A stretch of 64,000 bases of DNA from an uncultured Lachnospiraceae bacterium (GCA_910586025.1 CAJUIO010000006.1:1-64000); one strand, 5' to 3'. Positions 51,313 through 60,488 are shown, numbered from the stretch's first letter. Notes: generated by a model not told the origin, from the sequence alone. A program made the numbers and translations.

Positions 51313-52476
51313 ATGAGAAGGGCAGGAAGGCAGCGCATCGCCGCATGTGTGGCAATGGCAGTGCTGCTGTGTGCCGTTCCCACAACTGCTTACGCAGATG
51401 TCAAAGATACGGAAAAGAAGCTGAACGAGGCGAAGGAAGAGAAGAAAAAGACAGAGGACGCTCTGAATTCCACAAGGGAAGAGCTGGACGATCTGGAGGA
51501 AACCACGGAAGGGCTTAAAGGACAGCTGAACAGCCTCAACAACAGTCTGGCCGAGGTGAGCGACAACCTGGCCGAGCTGGAAAAGAGGATCGAGGAAAAG
51601 CAGGCCCAGATCGAGCAGACAGGCAGAGAGCTGGAAGAGGCGAAGAGGGTGGAGCAGGAACAGTACGCCGCCATGAAAAAGCGCATTCAGTTCATGTATG
51701 AGAAGAGGGATTATATTCTCCTTGAAATGCTGTTCGGATCGGCCAGCTTTTCGGAGCTCCTTAACCGAAACGATTATATTGAGCAGCTTTCGGCCTATGA
51801 CAGGGAGCAGCTTACCCTGTATCAGGAGATCAGGACCGGGATTGAGGAGACGGAGGCAAGGCTGATCGGCGAAAAGGAGGAGCTTGACGAGCTGCGCATC
51901 GAGGTGGAGGCGGAGCAGAGCCGTTTTGCGGGATTAGTCGGCCAGACCTCGGGCAAGCTGTCCAATTACCAGCATTTGATGTCCGAGGCGGAACAGGAAA
52001 TGCTTGCCTACGAGCAGAAGCTGGCGGAGCAGAACAACAATATCGCCGAGCTTCAGAAGCAGCTGGAGGAGGAGAGGAGACTGTCGCTCTTGGCGGCCCA
52101 GTCTGCGTGGAGGGATATCTCTGAGATTTCCTTTGCGGAGGGAGACAGATATCTTCTGGCGAACCTGATTTACTGTGAGGCGGGAAACCAGCCCTTCGAG
52201 GGACAGGTGGCGGTTGGAGCGGTGGTGATGAACCGGGTGATGAGCTCGGTGTTCCCGGATACCGTGGTGGGAGTGATCTACCAGAACAAACAGTTCTCTC
52301 CTGTCGCCAGCGGCAGACTCGCCCTTGCCCTTGCGGAGAATTATGCCACACCGGCCTGCTACCAGGCGGCGGATCAGGCCATGAAGGGCGCTACCACGGT
52401 GGGAAACTGTCTGTTTTTCCGGACACCGATAGAAGGCCTTTCCGGGAAACAGATCGGAGGGCATATCTTTTATTAG
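51313..52476 (+). CDS. exported coiled-coil protein with SleB-type cell-wall hydrolase domain
   Basis: A 387-residue protein. A signal peptide (about 1-28, ending TTAYA before DVKDTEKK) leads to a long Glu/Lys/Leu-rich coiled coil (about 30-255) of the kind in PcsB/EnvC proteins, then a hydrolase_2 (SleB/CwlJ-like) domain (about 265-387): LLANLIYCEAGNQPFEGQVA, VGAVVMNRVMSSVFP, NKQFSPVASG and a final GGHIFY. It should act on peptidoglycan, with the coiled coil controlling access. ATG 51313 is chosen; GTG 51304 overlaps the ribosome site. Its end overlaps the convergent DUF402 gene by four bases. Confidence 0.85.
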   Translation: MRRAGRQRIAACVAMAVLLCAVPTTAYADVKDTEKKLNEAKEEKKKTEDALNSTREELDDLEETTEGLKGQLNSLNNSLAEVSDNLAELEKRIEEKQAQIEQTGRELEEAKRVEQEQYAAMKKRIQFMYEKRDYILLEMLFGSASFSELLNRNDYIEQLSAYDREQLTLYQEIRTGIEETEARLIGEKEELDELRIEVEAEQSRFAGLVGQTSGKLSNYQHLMSEAEQEMLAYEQKLAEQNNNIAELQKQLEEERRLSLLAAQSAWRDISEISFAEGDRYLLANLIYCEAGNQPFEGQVAVGAVVMNRVMSSVFPDTVVGVIYQNKQFSPVASGRLALALAENYATPACYQAADQAMKGATTVGNCLFFRTPIEGLSGKQIGGHIFY

Positions 52477-52958
52477 CCGCGGGATTCCCAGGCTTCAATG
52501 TATGAGGTGAGAGTGTTGAAACGGCCTGCATAGATAACGGAAAGGAGCTGGTTCAATCTCTGCAGGCTGGATTTCAGTGCGTCAAGAGACAGGGAACGGG
52601 ATTCTAAAGCGGTCACCATTTCGTCCAGATCCACAACCTTTACAAAGCCGTCGGGATAAATGATGACATCTGCCAGAAGATCCGTGACGATCAGGGTGTT
52701 GTCCGAGGGGGAATAGTCGTAGCTTACGATATCGCAGTACCAGTACAGAAGCCGGCCGTCCTCGTAGTAGAATTTACTGACCTTGATCCCCTCCCTGAGA
52801 AAATAGCAGGAATAGCCGTGATGAAGATCCTTCTTGGGGCGCAGTGCCTTCCAGGAGGTAACGATGCGTTCGCTCGTGCACTCTAAAATAATGTCATCCT
52901 TAAGGGGGATGCATTCGTCAGGAATCAGGCGTCTCCGGTACAGGGCTGGGCTTTTCAT
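52473..52958 (-). CDS. DUF402 domain protein
   Basis: A 161-residue protein of the DUF402/YgaC-like fold: RRRLIPDECIPLKDDIIL, SYDYSPSDNTLIVTDLLADV, IIYPDGFVKVVDLDEM. The Asp-rich strand segments are those that bind metal in family phosphatases. The C-terminal 45 residues form a helix. Function here is unknown, possibly nucleoside di/triphosphate hydrolysis. GAGGTAC precedes the ATG. It is divergent from the ATP synthase operon. Confidence 0.82.
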   Translation of the reverse strand: MKSPALYRRRLIPDECIPLKDDIILECTSERIVTSWKALRPKKDLHHGYSCYFLREGIKVSKFYYEDGRLLYWYCDIVSYDYSPSDNTLIVTDLLADVIIYPDGFVKVVDLDEMVTALESRSLSLDALKSSLQRLNQLLSVIYAGRFNTLTSYIEAWESRG

Positions 52959-53031
52959 AGTACCTCCTCTTCCAAAAAAGAATCCGTTTTCAAAATACTA
53001 CCCCGAAATTGTCAGAAAGTCAACTTTTTCC

Positions 53032-53060
53032 TAGACATCCTGAAAAAAAATGAGTATAAT
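53032..53060 (+). promoter_or_regulatory. sigma-A promoter of the ATP synthase operon
   Basis: TAGACA (53032-53037), 17-base spacer, TATAAT (53055-53060), about 70 bases before the first start codon. Confidence 0.75.
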
Positions 53061-53133
53061 CTAATACGTAGGTGCAAGCAGTATGGACTAGCATGGAATA
53101 TCTATCCTGAGAGTCCGGAGGAGGAGAAACACG

Positions 53134-53463
53134 TTGAAATATAATCGAAGTGTGTATCAATCCCTGGCAATGATAGGACAGTTTGGTATTAATATACTGG
53201 TCCCTGTCCTTGCCTGTTCTTTTTTGGGAGGGTTTCTCGATGAGAAGCTGGGAACTTCCTGCTTTGTCATAATTCTGTTTTTCGTGGGCGCTGTGGCGGG
53301 TTTCTGGAACATCTACCGTTTTTCCAGAAGGATTTTTGAGAGGGGCAGCAGCCAGGCGGCTTATCTCCATGGCGGCAGAAGGTCACAAAGAAACGGAAAG
53401 ACAGACCGGGAGGAGGAAAAGGATGAAGGCGGTCATCACAAGAATGAACAGGACATTGTTTGA
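53134..53463 (+). CDS. AtpZ/AtpI-like small membrane protein
   Basis: A 109-residue protein with two membrane helices (about 8-32 and 42-62: GQFGINILVPVLACSFLGGF; CFVIILFFVGAVAGFWNIYR) and a charged basic tail (about 70-109, TDREEEKDEGGHHKNEQ). This matches the AtpZ/ATP-synthase gene 1 type found before atpI, proposed to help c-ring assembly or Mg2+/Ca2+ handling. TTG is the start, with GGAGGAGGAG upstream. It overlaps the next gene by 41 bases. Confidence 0.82.
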   Translation: MKYNRSVYQSLAMIGQFGINILVPVLACSFLGGFLDEKLGTSCFVIILFFVGAVAGFWNIYRFSRRIFERGSSQAAYLHGGRRSQRNGKTDREEEKDEGGHHKNEQDIV

Positions 53464-53866
53464 GCTTCTGAGCGGCATACTGATTTTCGGGATCGTATGC
53501 CAGCTGTTTGTATTTATCACAAGAGACAGGGCAGGCGGCAGCATCGGGCTGTGGATCGGAATTCTAACAGCCGGGGTTTACGCATATCATATGTGGAGAA
53601 CCCTGGACCGAGGGCTTGACCTGGGGGAAAAGGATGCGGTGGGCTACATGAGCAGGCAGAATATCATCCGCTATGTCCTGACCGTGGCGGTTCTTATTGC
53701 CGTGGCGGTCACAAAGATCGGCAATCCCCTTTGGGCGTTTCTGGGGGTGATGGGACTGAAGGCATCGGCCTATATGCATTTTTTTACCCGTAAGATCAGC
53801 AGGATTTTTTATGGTGAGGAAATTCTGCCTGAGTTGATCATAGAAGAATCTGCCGGTGAGCAGTAG
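53423..53866 (+). CDS. atpI: ATP synthase subunit I
   Basis: A 147-residue protein with four membrane helices (about 12-32, 42-60, 80-100 and 105-123), the expected layout of the AtpI chaperone for c-ring assembly. It starts MKAVITRMNRTLFELLSG with GGGAGGAGG upstream; the 41-base overlap with the previous gene is real because the start codon lies inside its coding tail. AtpB begins 17 bases downstream. Confidence 0.85.
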   Translation: MKAVITRMNRTLFELLSGILIFGIVCQLFVFITRDRAGGSIGLWIGILTAGVYAYHMWRTLDRGLDLGEKDAVGYMSRQNIIRYVLTVAVLIAVAVTKIGNPLWAFLGVMGLKASAYMHFFTRKISRIFYGEEILPELIIEESAGEQ

Positions 53867-53882
53867 ATAAGGAGGTGAGAAT

Positions 53883-54608
53883 ATGGGGCAGGGAATCCTG
53901 TTGTCGGGGGAAACGGAAGTGGATTTTATGATTCACGGGGTCTTCTCCTACGAGCTGTTCGGGCAGACGGTCTGGATTACGAGAACGCATGTGTGCGTGC
54001 TGATCGTGATGCTGATTATCATGGCGTTCTGCCTGTTTGCCAACAGAGCGATTAAGCGGGCAAGCGAGGTTCCGGGTGCGTTTCAGAATGTGGTTGAGTT
54101 AGTGGTGGAGATGCTCGATAACATGATCGGAGGCGTTATGGGCAGATATGCCGTCAACTTCCGTAATTATATCGGCACGATCTTTATCTTTATTCTGATC
54201 AGCAACATATCCGGCCTTTTGGGACTTAGGCCGCCCACTGCCGACTACGGCGTGACCTTTGCGCTCGGTATCATTACGTTTGTATTGATCCACTTTAACA
54301 AGTTCAAGCACCAGAAGGTGTCGGGCGTTATCAAGGGCCTTTGCAGTCCGTGGCCGATCTGGGCACCGATCAATATTATCAGCGATCTGGCCGTGCCGGT
54401 TTCGCTGTCGCTGCGTCTGTTTGCCAACATTCTGTCAGGAACGGCAATCATGGCGCTTATCTATGCGCTGCTCAGCAAGGTCGCCCTTATGTGGCCCGCG
54501 GCGCTGCACGTATACTTTGACTTGTTCTCGGGAGCGATTCAGACGTACGTGTTCTGCATGCTGACGATGACCTATATCACGGATGCGTGCACCACTGAGG
54601 AAAGCTGA
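53883..54608 (+). CDS. atpB: ATP synthase Fo subunit a
   Basis: A 241-residue membrane subunit with about six helices. The last two carry the family core: ISDLAVPVSLSLRLFANILS with the essential arginine in SLRLFAN, and SGAIQTYVFCMLTMTYI. The peptide GLLGLRPPTADYGVT is the usual loop. It forms the two ion half-channels next to the c-ring. AGGAGGTGAG precedes the ATG. A small stem follows before atpE. Confidence 0.95.
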   Translation: MGQGILLSGETEVDFMIHGVFSYELFGQTVWITRTHVCVLIVMLIIMAFCLFANRAIKRASEVPGAFQNVVELVVEMLDNMIGGVMGRYAVNFRNYIGTIFIFILISNISGLLGLRPPTADYGVTFALGIITFVLIHFNKFKHQKVSGVIKGLCSPWPIWAPINIISDLAVPVSLSLRLFANILSGTAIMALIYALLSKVALMWPAALHVYFDLFSGAIQTYVFCMLTMTYITDACTTEES

Positions 54609-54623
54609 GAGTGAAAACACTCT
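54608..54623 (+). repeat. small hairpin in the atpB-atpE gap
   Basis: AGAGTG-AAAA-CACTCT, a perfect 6-base stem in the 93-base gap before atpE. Position suits RNA processing that raises c-subunit synthesis; this is inference. Confidence 0.5.
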
Positions 54624-54701
54624 GCTATATGCGGCCTCTCCAAAGATACAGGCTGCAAAATCAATCATTATTATGCTTAAAAGCACAAGGAGGAAACAAA
54701 A

Positions 54702-54956
54702 ATGGAATTTAATACTAACTTTATATTGGGTTGTTCAGCAATCGGTGCAGGTCTGGCTGTTATTGCCGGTATCGGACCTGGTGTCGGACAGGGTATTGCG
54801 GCAGGACATGCGGCAGCGGCAGTTGGAAGAAATCCCGGAGCAAAATCTGACGTTACCTCTACCATGCTTCTCGGTCAGGCAGTGGCGGAGACAACCGGTC
54901 TGTATGGTTTGCTCGTAGCTATCCTTCTGTTATTCGTTAAGCCTCTCGTACCGTAA
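54702..54956 (+). CDS. atpE: ATP synthase c subunit, predicted Na+-binding
   Basis: An 84-residue two-helix hairpin: helix 1 (about 7-32) with GIGPGVGQGIAAGHA, polar loop GRNPGAK, helix 2 (about 52-80) with LLGQAVAETTGLYGLLVA. The Na+-ligand set of Ilyobacter-type rings is present: Gln30, Val61, Glu63, Thr64 (Ser in Ilyobacter), Thr65 and Tyr68. AAGGAGG precedes the ATG at good spacing. In the membrane it forms the rotor ring. Confidence 0.96.
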   Translation: MEFNTNFILGCSAIGAGLAVIAGIGPGVGQGIAAGHAAAAVGRNPGAKSDVTSTMLLGQAVAETTGLYGLLVAILLLFVKPLVP

Positions 54957-55015
54957 GCCGGCAGGATTATCCGGAGAAGAATGCTTAAATATAAGGATAG
55001 AAAGGAGGCTGACGG

Positions 55016-55534
55016 ATGGAACCGAGGTTGTTTGACCTGGATCTGCAGCTGCTTGCAGATGCGGGGCTGATGATGATTTCAATCTTCGTGCTGTTTTTGT
55101 TCGCATCTTATTTCCTTTTTAACCCTGCCAGGGAGTTCCTCAAAAAGAGGCAGGATAAGATCAGGGGCGAGCTTGAGGGCGCTGCAAAGGACAAGGAAGA
55201 TGCGGCGGCTCTTAAGGCAGAATATGAGGATAAATTAAAGAACATTGATAAGGAAGCGGATGAAATCTTAAGCGATGCCAGAAAAAGAGCGCTTGCCAAC
55301 GAAAATAAGATCGTGGCCGAGGCTAAGGAAGAGGCTGCCAGGATCATTGAGAGAGCCAGAGTGGAAGCCGAGCTTGAGAAGCAGAAGGCCGCTGACGATG
55401 TGAAGCGTGAAATGGTAGTGATCGCTTCCATGATGGCAGGCAAGGTGGTAAGGGCGTCCATAGACACAAGCATACAGGAAAGCCTTGTTAATGAAACGTT
55501 GAAAGAAATAGGTGAGAGCACATGGCTAAGCTAG
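55016..55534 (+). CDS. atpF: ATP synthase Fo subunit b
   Basis: A 172-residue stalk protein with one N-terminal helix (about 15-37, MMISIFVLFLFASYFLFNPA) and a long charged right-handed coiled coil (FLKKRQDKIRGELEGAAKD and onward) of the b-subunit type. It links subunit a to delta/alpha. AAAGGAGG upstream. Overlaps atpH by 13 bases. Confidence 0.93.
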   Translation: MEPRLFDLDLQLLADAGLMMISIFVLFLFASYFLFNPAREFLKKRQDKIRGELEGAAKDKEDAAALKAEYEDKLKNIDKEADEILSDARKRALANENKIVAEAKEEAARIIERARVEAELEKQKAADDVKREMVVIASMMAGKVVRASIDTSIQESLVNETLKEIGESTWLS

Positions 55535-56073
55535 TTTCAAAAACATATGGAGAAGCTTTGTTTGAACTGGCGGCAGAGGAAGGCCGGGAGGAGACTTTCC
55601 TTGAGGAGGTTATGGCTTTCAAGTCGATACTTGCACAGAATCCCGATTTTGGAAGGCTGATGAATCACCCGAAGATTCTCAAGGAGAGAAAAGAGGAAGT
55701 GATCGACCAGGTTTTCAAGGGAAAGATCTCCGACGAGCTCACAGGTTTTCTTCATCTTCTGATCAACAAGGACAGATATGGAGAGATCGAGGGGATCCTT
55801 GAGTATTTCATTGAACAGGTGAAAAAGCTTAAGGGTATCGGCATTGCCTATGTCGTCACGGCGATCCCGCTTGGTGAGGCAAAGCGCAAAGAGATAGAAG
55901 ACAAACTTCTTGCGACTACATCTTTTAAGAAGATGGAAATGCACTTTGATGTGGACGGGAGTTTGATCGGAGGCATGGTGATCCGCATCGGGGACAGAGT
56001 GGTTGACGGCAGTGTCAGCTCACGTCTGCAGAAGATGCAGAGGCAGATGCTTAAAACGAGAATTGAGTCATAA
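55522..56073 (+). CDS. atpH: ATP synthase F1 subunit delta
   Basis: A 183-residue delta subunit: KTYGEALFELAAEEGREETF, FGRLMNHPKILKERKEEVI, IAYVVTAIPLGEAKRKEIED, and DGSLIGGMVIRIGDRVVDGS near the end. It joins F1 to the b stalk. The start lies inside the end of atpF, and ATAGGTGAGAG serves as ribosome site. Confidence 0.94.
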   Translation: MAKLVSKTYGEALFELAAEEGREETFLEEVMAFKSILAQNPDFGRLMNHPKILKERKEEVIDQVFKGKISDELTGFLHLLINKDRYGEIEGILEYFIEQVKKLKGIGIAYVVTAIPLGEAKRKEIEDKLLATTSFKKMEMHFDVDGSLIGGMVIRIGDRVVDGSVSSRLQKMQRQMLKTRIES

Positions 56074-56114
56074 GGTTTTGTGAGGAATAAATTTAAGAAA
56101 GGTGCGTAAGAACC

Positions 56115-57623
56115 ATGAATTTAAGACCGGAAGAAATCAGCTCTGTAATCAAAGAGCAGATTAAAAGATATGCTTCAGAGCTTGAAGTATCAGATGTCGG
56201 TACGGTTATTCAGGTTGCCGACGGAATCGCCCGTGTGCATGGTCTGGAAAACGCAATGCAGGGAGAGCTTCTTGAGTTCCCCGGTGAGGTTTACGGCATG
56301 GTCCTGAATCTGGAAGAGGATAATGTAGGTGCCGTACTCCTGGGAAGCCACAAGAACATCAACGAGGGTGATACGGTGAAGACCACCGGCCGTGTTGTTG
56401 AGGTTCCCGTAGGTGATGCGATGCTGGGCCGTGTTGTCAATGCGCTGGGCCAGCCCATTGACGGGAAGGGACCGATCCAGACAGACAAGTACCGCAAGAT
56501 TGAGAGAGTGGCATCCGGCGTTATCACGAGAAAGTCGGTTGACACGCCGCTTCAGACAGGTATCAAGGCGATTGACTCCATGGTGCCCATCGGGAGAGGA
56601 CAAAGAGAGCTTATTATCGGCGACAGACAGACAGGTAAGACCGCTATCGCCATTGACACGATTATTAACCAGAAGGGACAGGGAGTGAAGTGCATTTACG
56701 TGGCGATCGGACAGAAGGCCTCCACGGTTGCGTCTATCGTTAAGACCCTGGAGGAATTCGGAGCCCTTGCCTACACCACGATAGTTGCGGCTACGGCCAG
56801 CGAGCTTGCCCCGCTGCAGTACATAGCTCCCTATTCGGGCTGTGCGATCGGCGAGGAGTGGATGGAGAACGGGCAGGATGTGCTTGTGATCTATGATGAC
56901 CTGAGCAAGCATGCTGCAGCTTACCGTACACTCTCCTTGCTTCTGAAGAGACCGCCCGGACGTGAGGCATATCCCGGCGACGTGTTCTATCTTCATTCCA
57001 GACTGCTTGAGAGAGCGGCCCGCATGAGCGATGAGTACGGCGGAGGTTCCCTGACGGCTCTGCCGATTATCGAGACTCAGGCGGGAGACGTTTCCGCATA
57101 TATTCCTACCAACGTGATCTCCATCACGGACGGCCAGATTTATCTGGAGACAGAGATGTTCAACTCCGGTTTCCGTCCGGCAGTCAATGCCGGCCTGTCA
57201 GTGTCCCGTGTGGGAGGCGCCGCACAGATCAAGGCGATGAAGAAAATAGCCGGACCTATCCGTGTGGAGCTGGCGCAGTACAGAGAGCTGGCAGCCTTTG
57301 CGCAGTTCGGTTCCGAGCTGGATGCGGACACCAAGGAGAAGCTGGCGCAGGGTGAAAGAATCAAAGAGGTGTTAAAGCAGCCTCAGTACAAGCCAATGCC
57401 GGTGCAATATCAGGTTATTATTATTTATGCTGTTACCAACAAATATCTGCTGGATGTGGCTACAGAGGATATTACCAGATTCGAGAGAGAATTCTTCGAG
57501 TTTCTTGACACCAAGTATCCCCAGATTCCTTCTTCCATCGCGGAGAAGAAGGTGATTTCGGAGGAGACGGAGGAGGTGCTGAAGAAGGCGATCGGGGAAT
57601 TTAAGGCAGTGTTCCGCAAATAA
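56115..57623 (+). CDS. atpA: ATP synthase F1 subunit alpha
   Basis: A 502-residue alpha subunit with Walker A GDRQTGKTAIAIDTI near 170, LGRVVNALGQPIDGKG, SRLLERAARMSDEYGGGSLT, and the alpha signature region ISVTDGQIYLE-like SITDGQIYLETE and FNSGFRPAVNAGLSVSRVGG. Non-catalytic nucleotide-binding subunit of the F1 hexamer. AAAGGTGC precedes the ATG. Length and order normal. Confidence 0.98.
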   Translation: MNLRPEEISSVIKEQIKRYASELEVSDVGTVIQVADGIARVHGLENAMQGELLEFPGEVYGMVLNLEEDNVGAVLLGSHKNINEGDTVKTTGRVVEVPVGDAMLGRVVNALGQPIDGKGPIQTDKYRKIERVASGVITRKSVDTPLQTGIKAIDSMVPIGRGQRELIIGDRQTGKTAIAIDTIINQKGQGVKCIYVAIGQKASTVASIVKTLEEFGALAYTTIVAATASELAPLQYIAPYSGCAIGEEWMENGQDVLVIYDDLSKHAAAYRTLSLLLKRPPGREAYPGDVFYLHSRLLERAARMSDEYGGGSLTALPIIETQAGDVSAYIPTNVISITDGQIYLETEMFNSGFRPAVNAGLSVSRVGGAAQIKAMKKIAGPIRVELAQYRELAAFAQFGSELDADTKEKLAQGERIKEVLKQPQYKPMPVQYQVIIIYAVTNKYLLDVATEDITRFEREFFEFLDTKYPQIPSSIAEKKVISEETEEVLKKAIGEFKAVFRK

Positions 57624-57649
57624 CAGTAGAAAGAAAAGGTGATTAGATT

Positions 57650-58552
57650 ATGGCCTCAATGAGAGACATAAAAAGACGCAGGGGTAGTATTCAGAGTACC
57701 CAGCAGATTACCAAGGCTATGAAGCTTGTTTCCACTGTTAAGCTGCAGAGAGCAAAGCAGAATGCAGAAAAATCCGACAATTATTTCCGCTGCATGTACA
57801 GCACGGTGCAGTCGATACTCTCCCGGACCAAGAATCTGAATCACAGATTTCTGGGCTCCGGAGGGGACGCTGCAAAGACGGGGAAAAAAGCCGTTATCGT
57901 GATCACCTCCAACAGAGGTCTGGCAGGGGGCTACAACTCCAATGTAATCAAGCTGGTCACCCAGGGAGAGCTTTCCGGTCAGGATTTGAGCATTTATGCG
58001 ATTGGTAAGAAGGGAAGAGACGCCCTGCAAAAAAATTGTGAAATCAAGGCGGATTATTCCGATATGATCGAGGAGCCCGTTTACGTGGATGCCATGAGGG
58101 TCTGCAAGGACGTTCTGGATGCGTTTGCCAGGGGCGAGGTCAGCGAGATCTATCTTGCATACACCGCGTTTAAGAACACGGTGGTGCACATTCCCACGAT
58201 TCTGAAGCTTCTGCCCGTGGAGCTTTCGGCACAGCCATCCGGTATGGCGGACGAGGCCGGGAGCGGAACCGCAGAGCAGACAGGGGAGGATCGGGCGCTC
58301 ATGAATTTTGAGCCAGAGGATGAGGAAGCGCTGAATCTGATCATTCCGAAGTACATTACCAGCCTGATCTACGGAGCTATGGTGGAATCCGTGGCAAGTG
58401 AAAACGGAGCCAGAATGCAGGCCATGGATTCGGCTACCAGCAATGCGGAGGAGATGATCAGTAATCTGACGCTGCTGTATAACAGGGCGCGTCAGGGCTC
58501 CATCACTCAGGAGCTCACCGAGATTATTGCGGGAGCCAACGCTATTTCATAA
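57650..58552 (+). CDS. atpG: ATP synthase F1 subunit gamma
   Basis: A 300-residue rotor subunit: N-terminal MRDIKRRRGSIQSTQQITKA, VITSNRGLAGGYNSNVIK, and C-terminal SENGARMQAMDSATSNAEEM, YNRARQGSITQELTEI. An Ala/Gly/Glu-rich stretch at about 195-225 (near PSGMADEAGSGTAEQTGED) lengthens the middle compared with the usual ~285-residue form; it is probably a surface loop. AAAAGGTGATTAGATT before the ATG. Confidence 0.95.
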   Translation: MASMRDIKRRRGSIQSTQQITKAMKLVSTVKLQRAKQNAEKSDNYFRCMYSTVQSILSRTKNLNHRFLGSGGDAAKTGKKAVIVITSNRGLAGGYNSNVIKLVTQGELSGQDLSIYAIGKKGRDALQKNCEIKADYSDMIEEPVYVDAMRVCKDVLDAFARGEVSEIYLAYTAFKNTVVHIPTILKLLPVELSAQPSGMADEAGSGTAEQTGEDRALMNFEPEDEEALNLIIPKYITSLIYGAMVESVASENGARMQAMDSATSNAEEMISNLTLLYNRARQGSITQELTEIIAGANAIS

Positions 58553-58604
58553 AGAAATACAGATATAAAAATAAGCCTGCAACACTAGGCAGAAAGAGGG
58601 AAAA

Positions 58605-60017
58605 ATGGCAGATTTAAATAGCAAGGCTGTGGATAAAAGCTTTGGTAAGATCACACAGATCGTGGGCGCCGTGCTTGACCTGAAGTTCAGCGACAGACTG
58701 CCTGAAATTAACGAAGCCGTAAAAGTGCCGCTGAAAGACGGCAGTGAGCTTACGGTGGAGGTTGCGCAGCATCTGGGCGACGATACGGTGAGATGTATTG
58801 CCATGGGCTCCACGGACGGACTTGTAAGAGGCATGGAAGCGGTTGCCCAGGGAGCGCCCATCAGCGTACCGGTTGGGGAAAACACTCTGGGACGTATTTT
58901 TAACGTGCTGGGCGAGCCTATTGACAACAAGCCCGCTCCTTCCGGAGTGAGCTATGAACCCATACACAGAGCGGCACCCGAATTTGTGGAGCAGTCCACA
59001 CAGCAGGAGCTGCTGGAAACAGGTATCAAGGTGGTAGACCTTCTGTGTCCTTATCAGAAGGGCGGAAAGATCGGACTGTTCGGCGGTGCGGGCGTTGGAA
59101 AGACCGTGCTGATTCAGGAGCTGATCCGTAACATCGCAACGGAGCACGGCGGATATTCCGTGTTCACCGGCGTGGGTGAGAGAACCAGAGAGGGAAACGA
59201 CCTCTATCATGAAATGACGGAATCCGGGGTTATTGACAAGACAACCATGGTGTTCGGTCAGATGAACGAGCCCCCCGGAGCGAGAATGAGGGTGGGTCTT
59301 ACGGGACTTACCATGGCAGAGTACTTCCGTGACAAGGGCGGAAAAGACGTGCTGCTTTTTATTGACAATATATTCCGTTTCACGCAGGCAGGCTCGGAGG
59401 TTTCGGCTCTTCTCGGACGTATGCCTTCGGCTGTGGGATATCAGCCCACGCTGCAGACGGAGATGGGCGCTCTTCAGGAGCGTATCACGTCTACAAAGAA
59501 CGGTTCCATCACATCCGTTCAGGCGGTTTATGTGCCTGCTGACGACCTGACAGACCCGGCTCCTGCGACAACCTTCGCACATCTGGACGCAACCACGGTG
59601 CTTTCGCGTTCTATCGTGGAGCTCGGTATTTATCCGGCAGTGGATCCGCTGGAATCCACGTCAAGAATTCTGGATCCCAAGATTCTGGGTCAGGAGCATT
59701 ATGATGTGGCCAGAGGCGTTCAGGAGATTCTTCAGAAATATAAGGAGCTGCAGGATATCATCGCAATTCTGGGTATGGATGAGCTGTCAGAGAGCGATAA
59801 GCTGGTGGTCGGCCGTGCTAGAAGAGTACAGAGATTCCTGTCACAGCCGTTCTTCGTGGCGGAGCAGTTCACGGGATATTCCGGAAAATATGTGCCGATT
59901 AACGAGACGATCCGCGGATTTAAGGAGATTCTGGAAGGCAAGCATGACTCGATTCCTGAGAGCTACTTCTTAAATGCGGGAAGCATTGATGATGTACTTG
60001 CCCGCGTAAAGAAGTAA
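58605..60017 (+). CDS. atpD: ATP synthase F1 subunit beta
   Basis: A 470-residue catalytic subunit: Walker A FGGAGVGKTVLIQELI near 160, GERTREGNDLYHEM, MNEPPGARMRV, VLLFIDNIFRFTQAGSEVSALLGR and the catalytic-site ALGMDELSESDK-like ILGMDELSESDKLVV. It makes ATP in the F1 head. GCAGAAAGAGGG precedes the ATG. Extremely conserved. Confidence 0.98.
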   Translation: MADLNSKAVDKSFGKITQIVGAVLDLKFSDRLPEINEAVKVPLKDGSELTVEVAQHLGDDTVRCIAMGSTDGLVRGMEAVAQGAPISVPVGENTLGRIFNVLGEPIDNKPAPSGVSYEPIHRAAPEFVEQSTQQELLETGIKVVDLLCPYQKGGKIGLFGGAGVGKTVLIQELIRNIATEHGGYSVFTGVGERTREGNDLYHEMTESGVIDKTTMVFGQMNEPPGARMRVGLTGLTMAEYFRDKGGKDVLLFIDNIFRFTQAGSEVSALLGRMPSAVGYQPTLQTEMGALQERITSTKNGSITSVQAVYVPADDLTDPAPATTFAHLDATTVLSRSIVELGIYPAVDPLESTSRILDPKILGQEHYDVARGVQEILQKYKELQDIIAILGMDELSESDKLVVGRARRVQRFLSQPFFVAEQFTGYSGKYVPINETIRGFKEILEGKHDSIPESYFLNAGSIDDVLARVKK

Positions 60018-60047
60018 GGATGATGTTTCATCAGATGGAGATTATAG

Positions 60048-60452
60048 ATGGCAGACAATAATTTATTTTCATTAAGGATCATTACTCCCGACCGTGTTTT
60101 TTACAAGGGAGAGGTTTCCATGGTGGAATTTAATACCATCGAAGGGGAAATCGGTGTTTTAAAGAAACATGTTCCCACCACTGTAATCATTAGTCCCGGT
60201 ATTCTGACAATCACCGAGGCGGAAGGAACCAGAGAGGCGGCCCTGCATGCGGGATTTGCGGAGATTCTTCAAGATGAGGTGGTGATTCTGGCCGAGATCA
60301 TTGAGTGGCCGGCGGAAATAGATACGGAGCGCGCCCAGCGCGCCCGTGCAAGGGCGGAGGAGCGCCTGCGCAGTAAGACTCCGGAGACGGATATTCTGCG
60401 GGCTGAGACGGCGCTGCAGAGGGCGCTTGCCCGCATCAGTGTTATGAAATAA
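60048..60452 (+). CDS. atpC: ATP synthase F1 subunit epsilon
   Basis: A 134-residue epsilon subunit: beta-barrel (about 5-88) with IITPDRVFYKGEVSMVEF, EGEIGVLKKHVPT and HAGFAEILQDEVVILAE, then a helical C-terminal hairpin rich in Arg/Ala (AQRARARAEERLRS). It inhibits ATPase back-running and couples gamma to the c-ring. A hairpin terminator begins at its stop codon. Confidence 0.95.
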   Translation: MADNNLFSLRIITPDRVFYKGEVSMVEFNTIEGEIGVLKKHVPTTVIISPGILTITEAEGTREAALHAGFAEILQDEVVILAEIIEWPAEIDTERAQRARARAEERLRSKTPETDILRAETALQRALARISVMK

Positions 60453-60488
60453 AGATTTTTAGGGGCGGTGATGACTGCCCCTATCTTT
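60451..60488 (+). terminator. hairpin after atpC
   Basis: TAGGGGC (60460-60466) pairs with GCCCCTA (60477-60483), flanked by AAAGA and TCTTT that can extend the stem. Little T run follows, so some read-through to the MoxR operon is possible. Confidence 0.6.
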
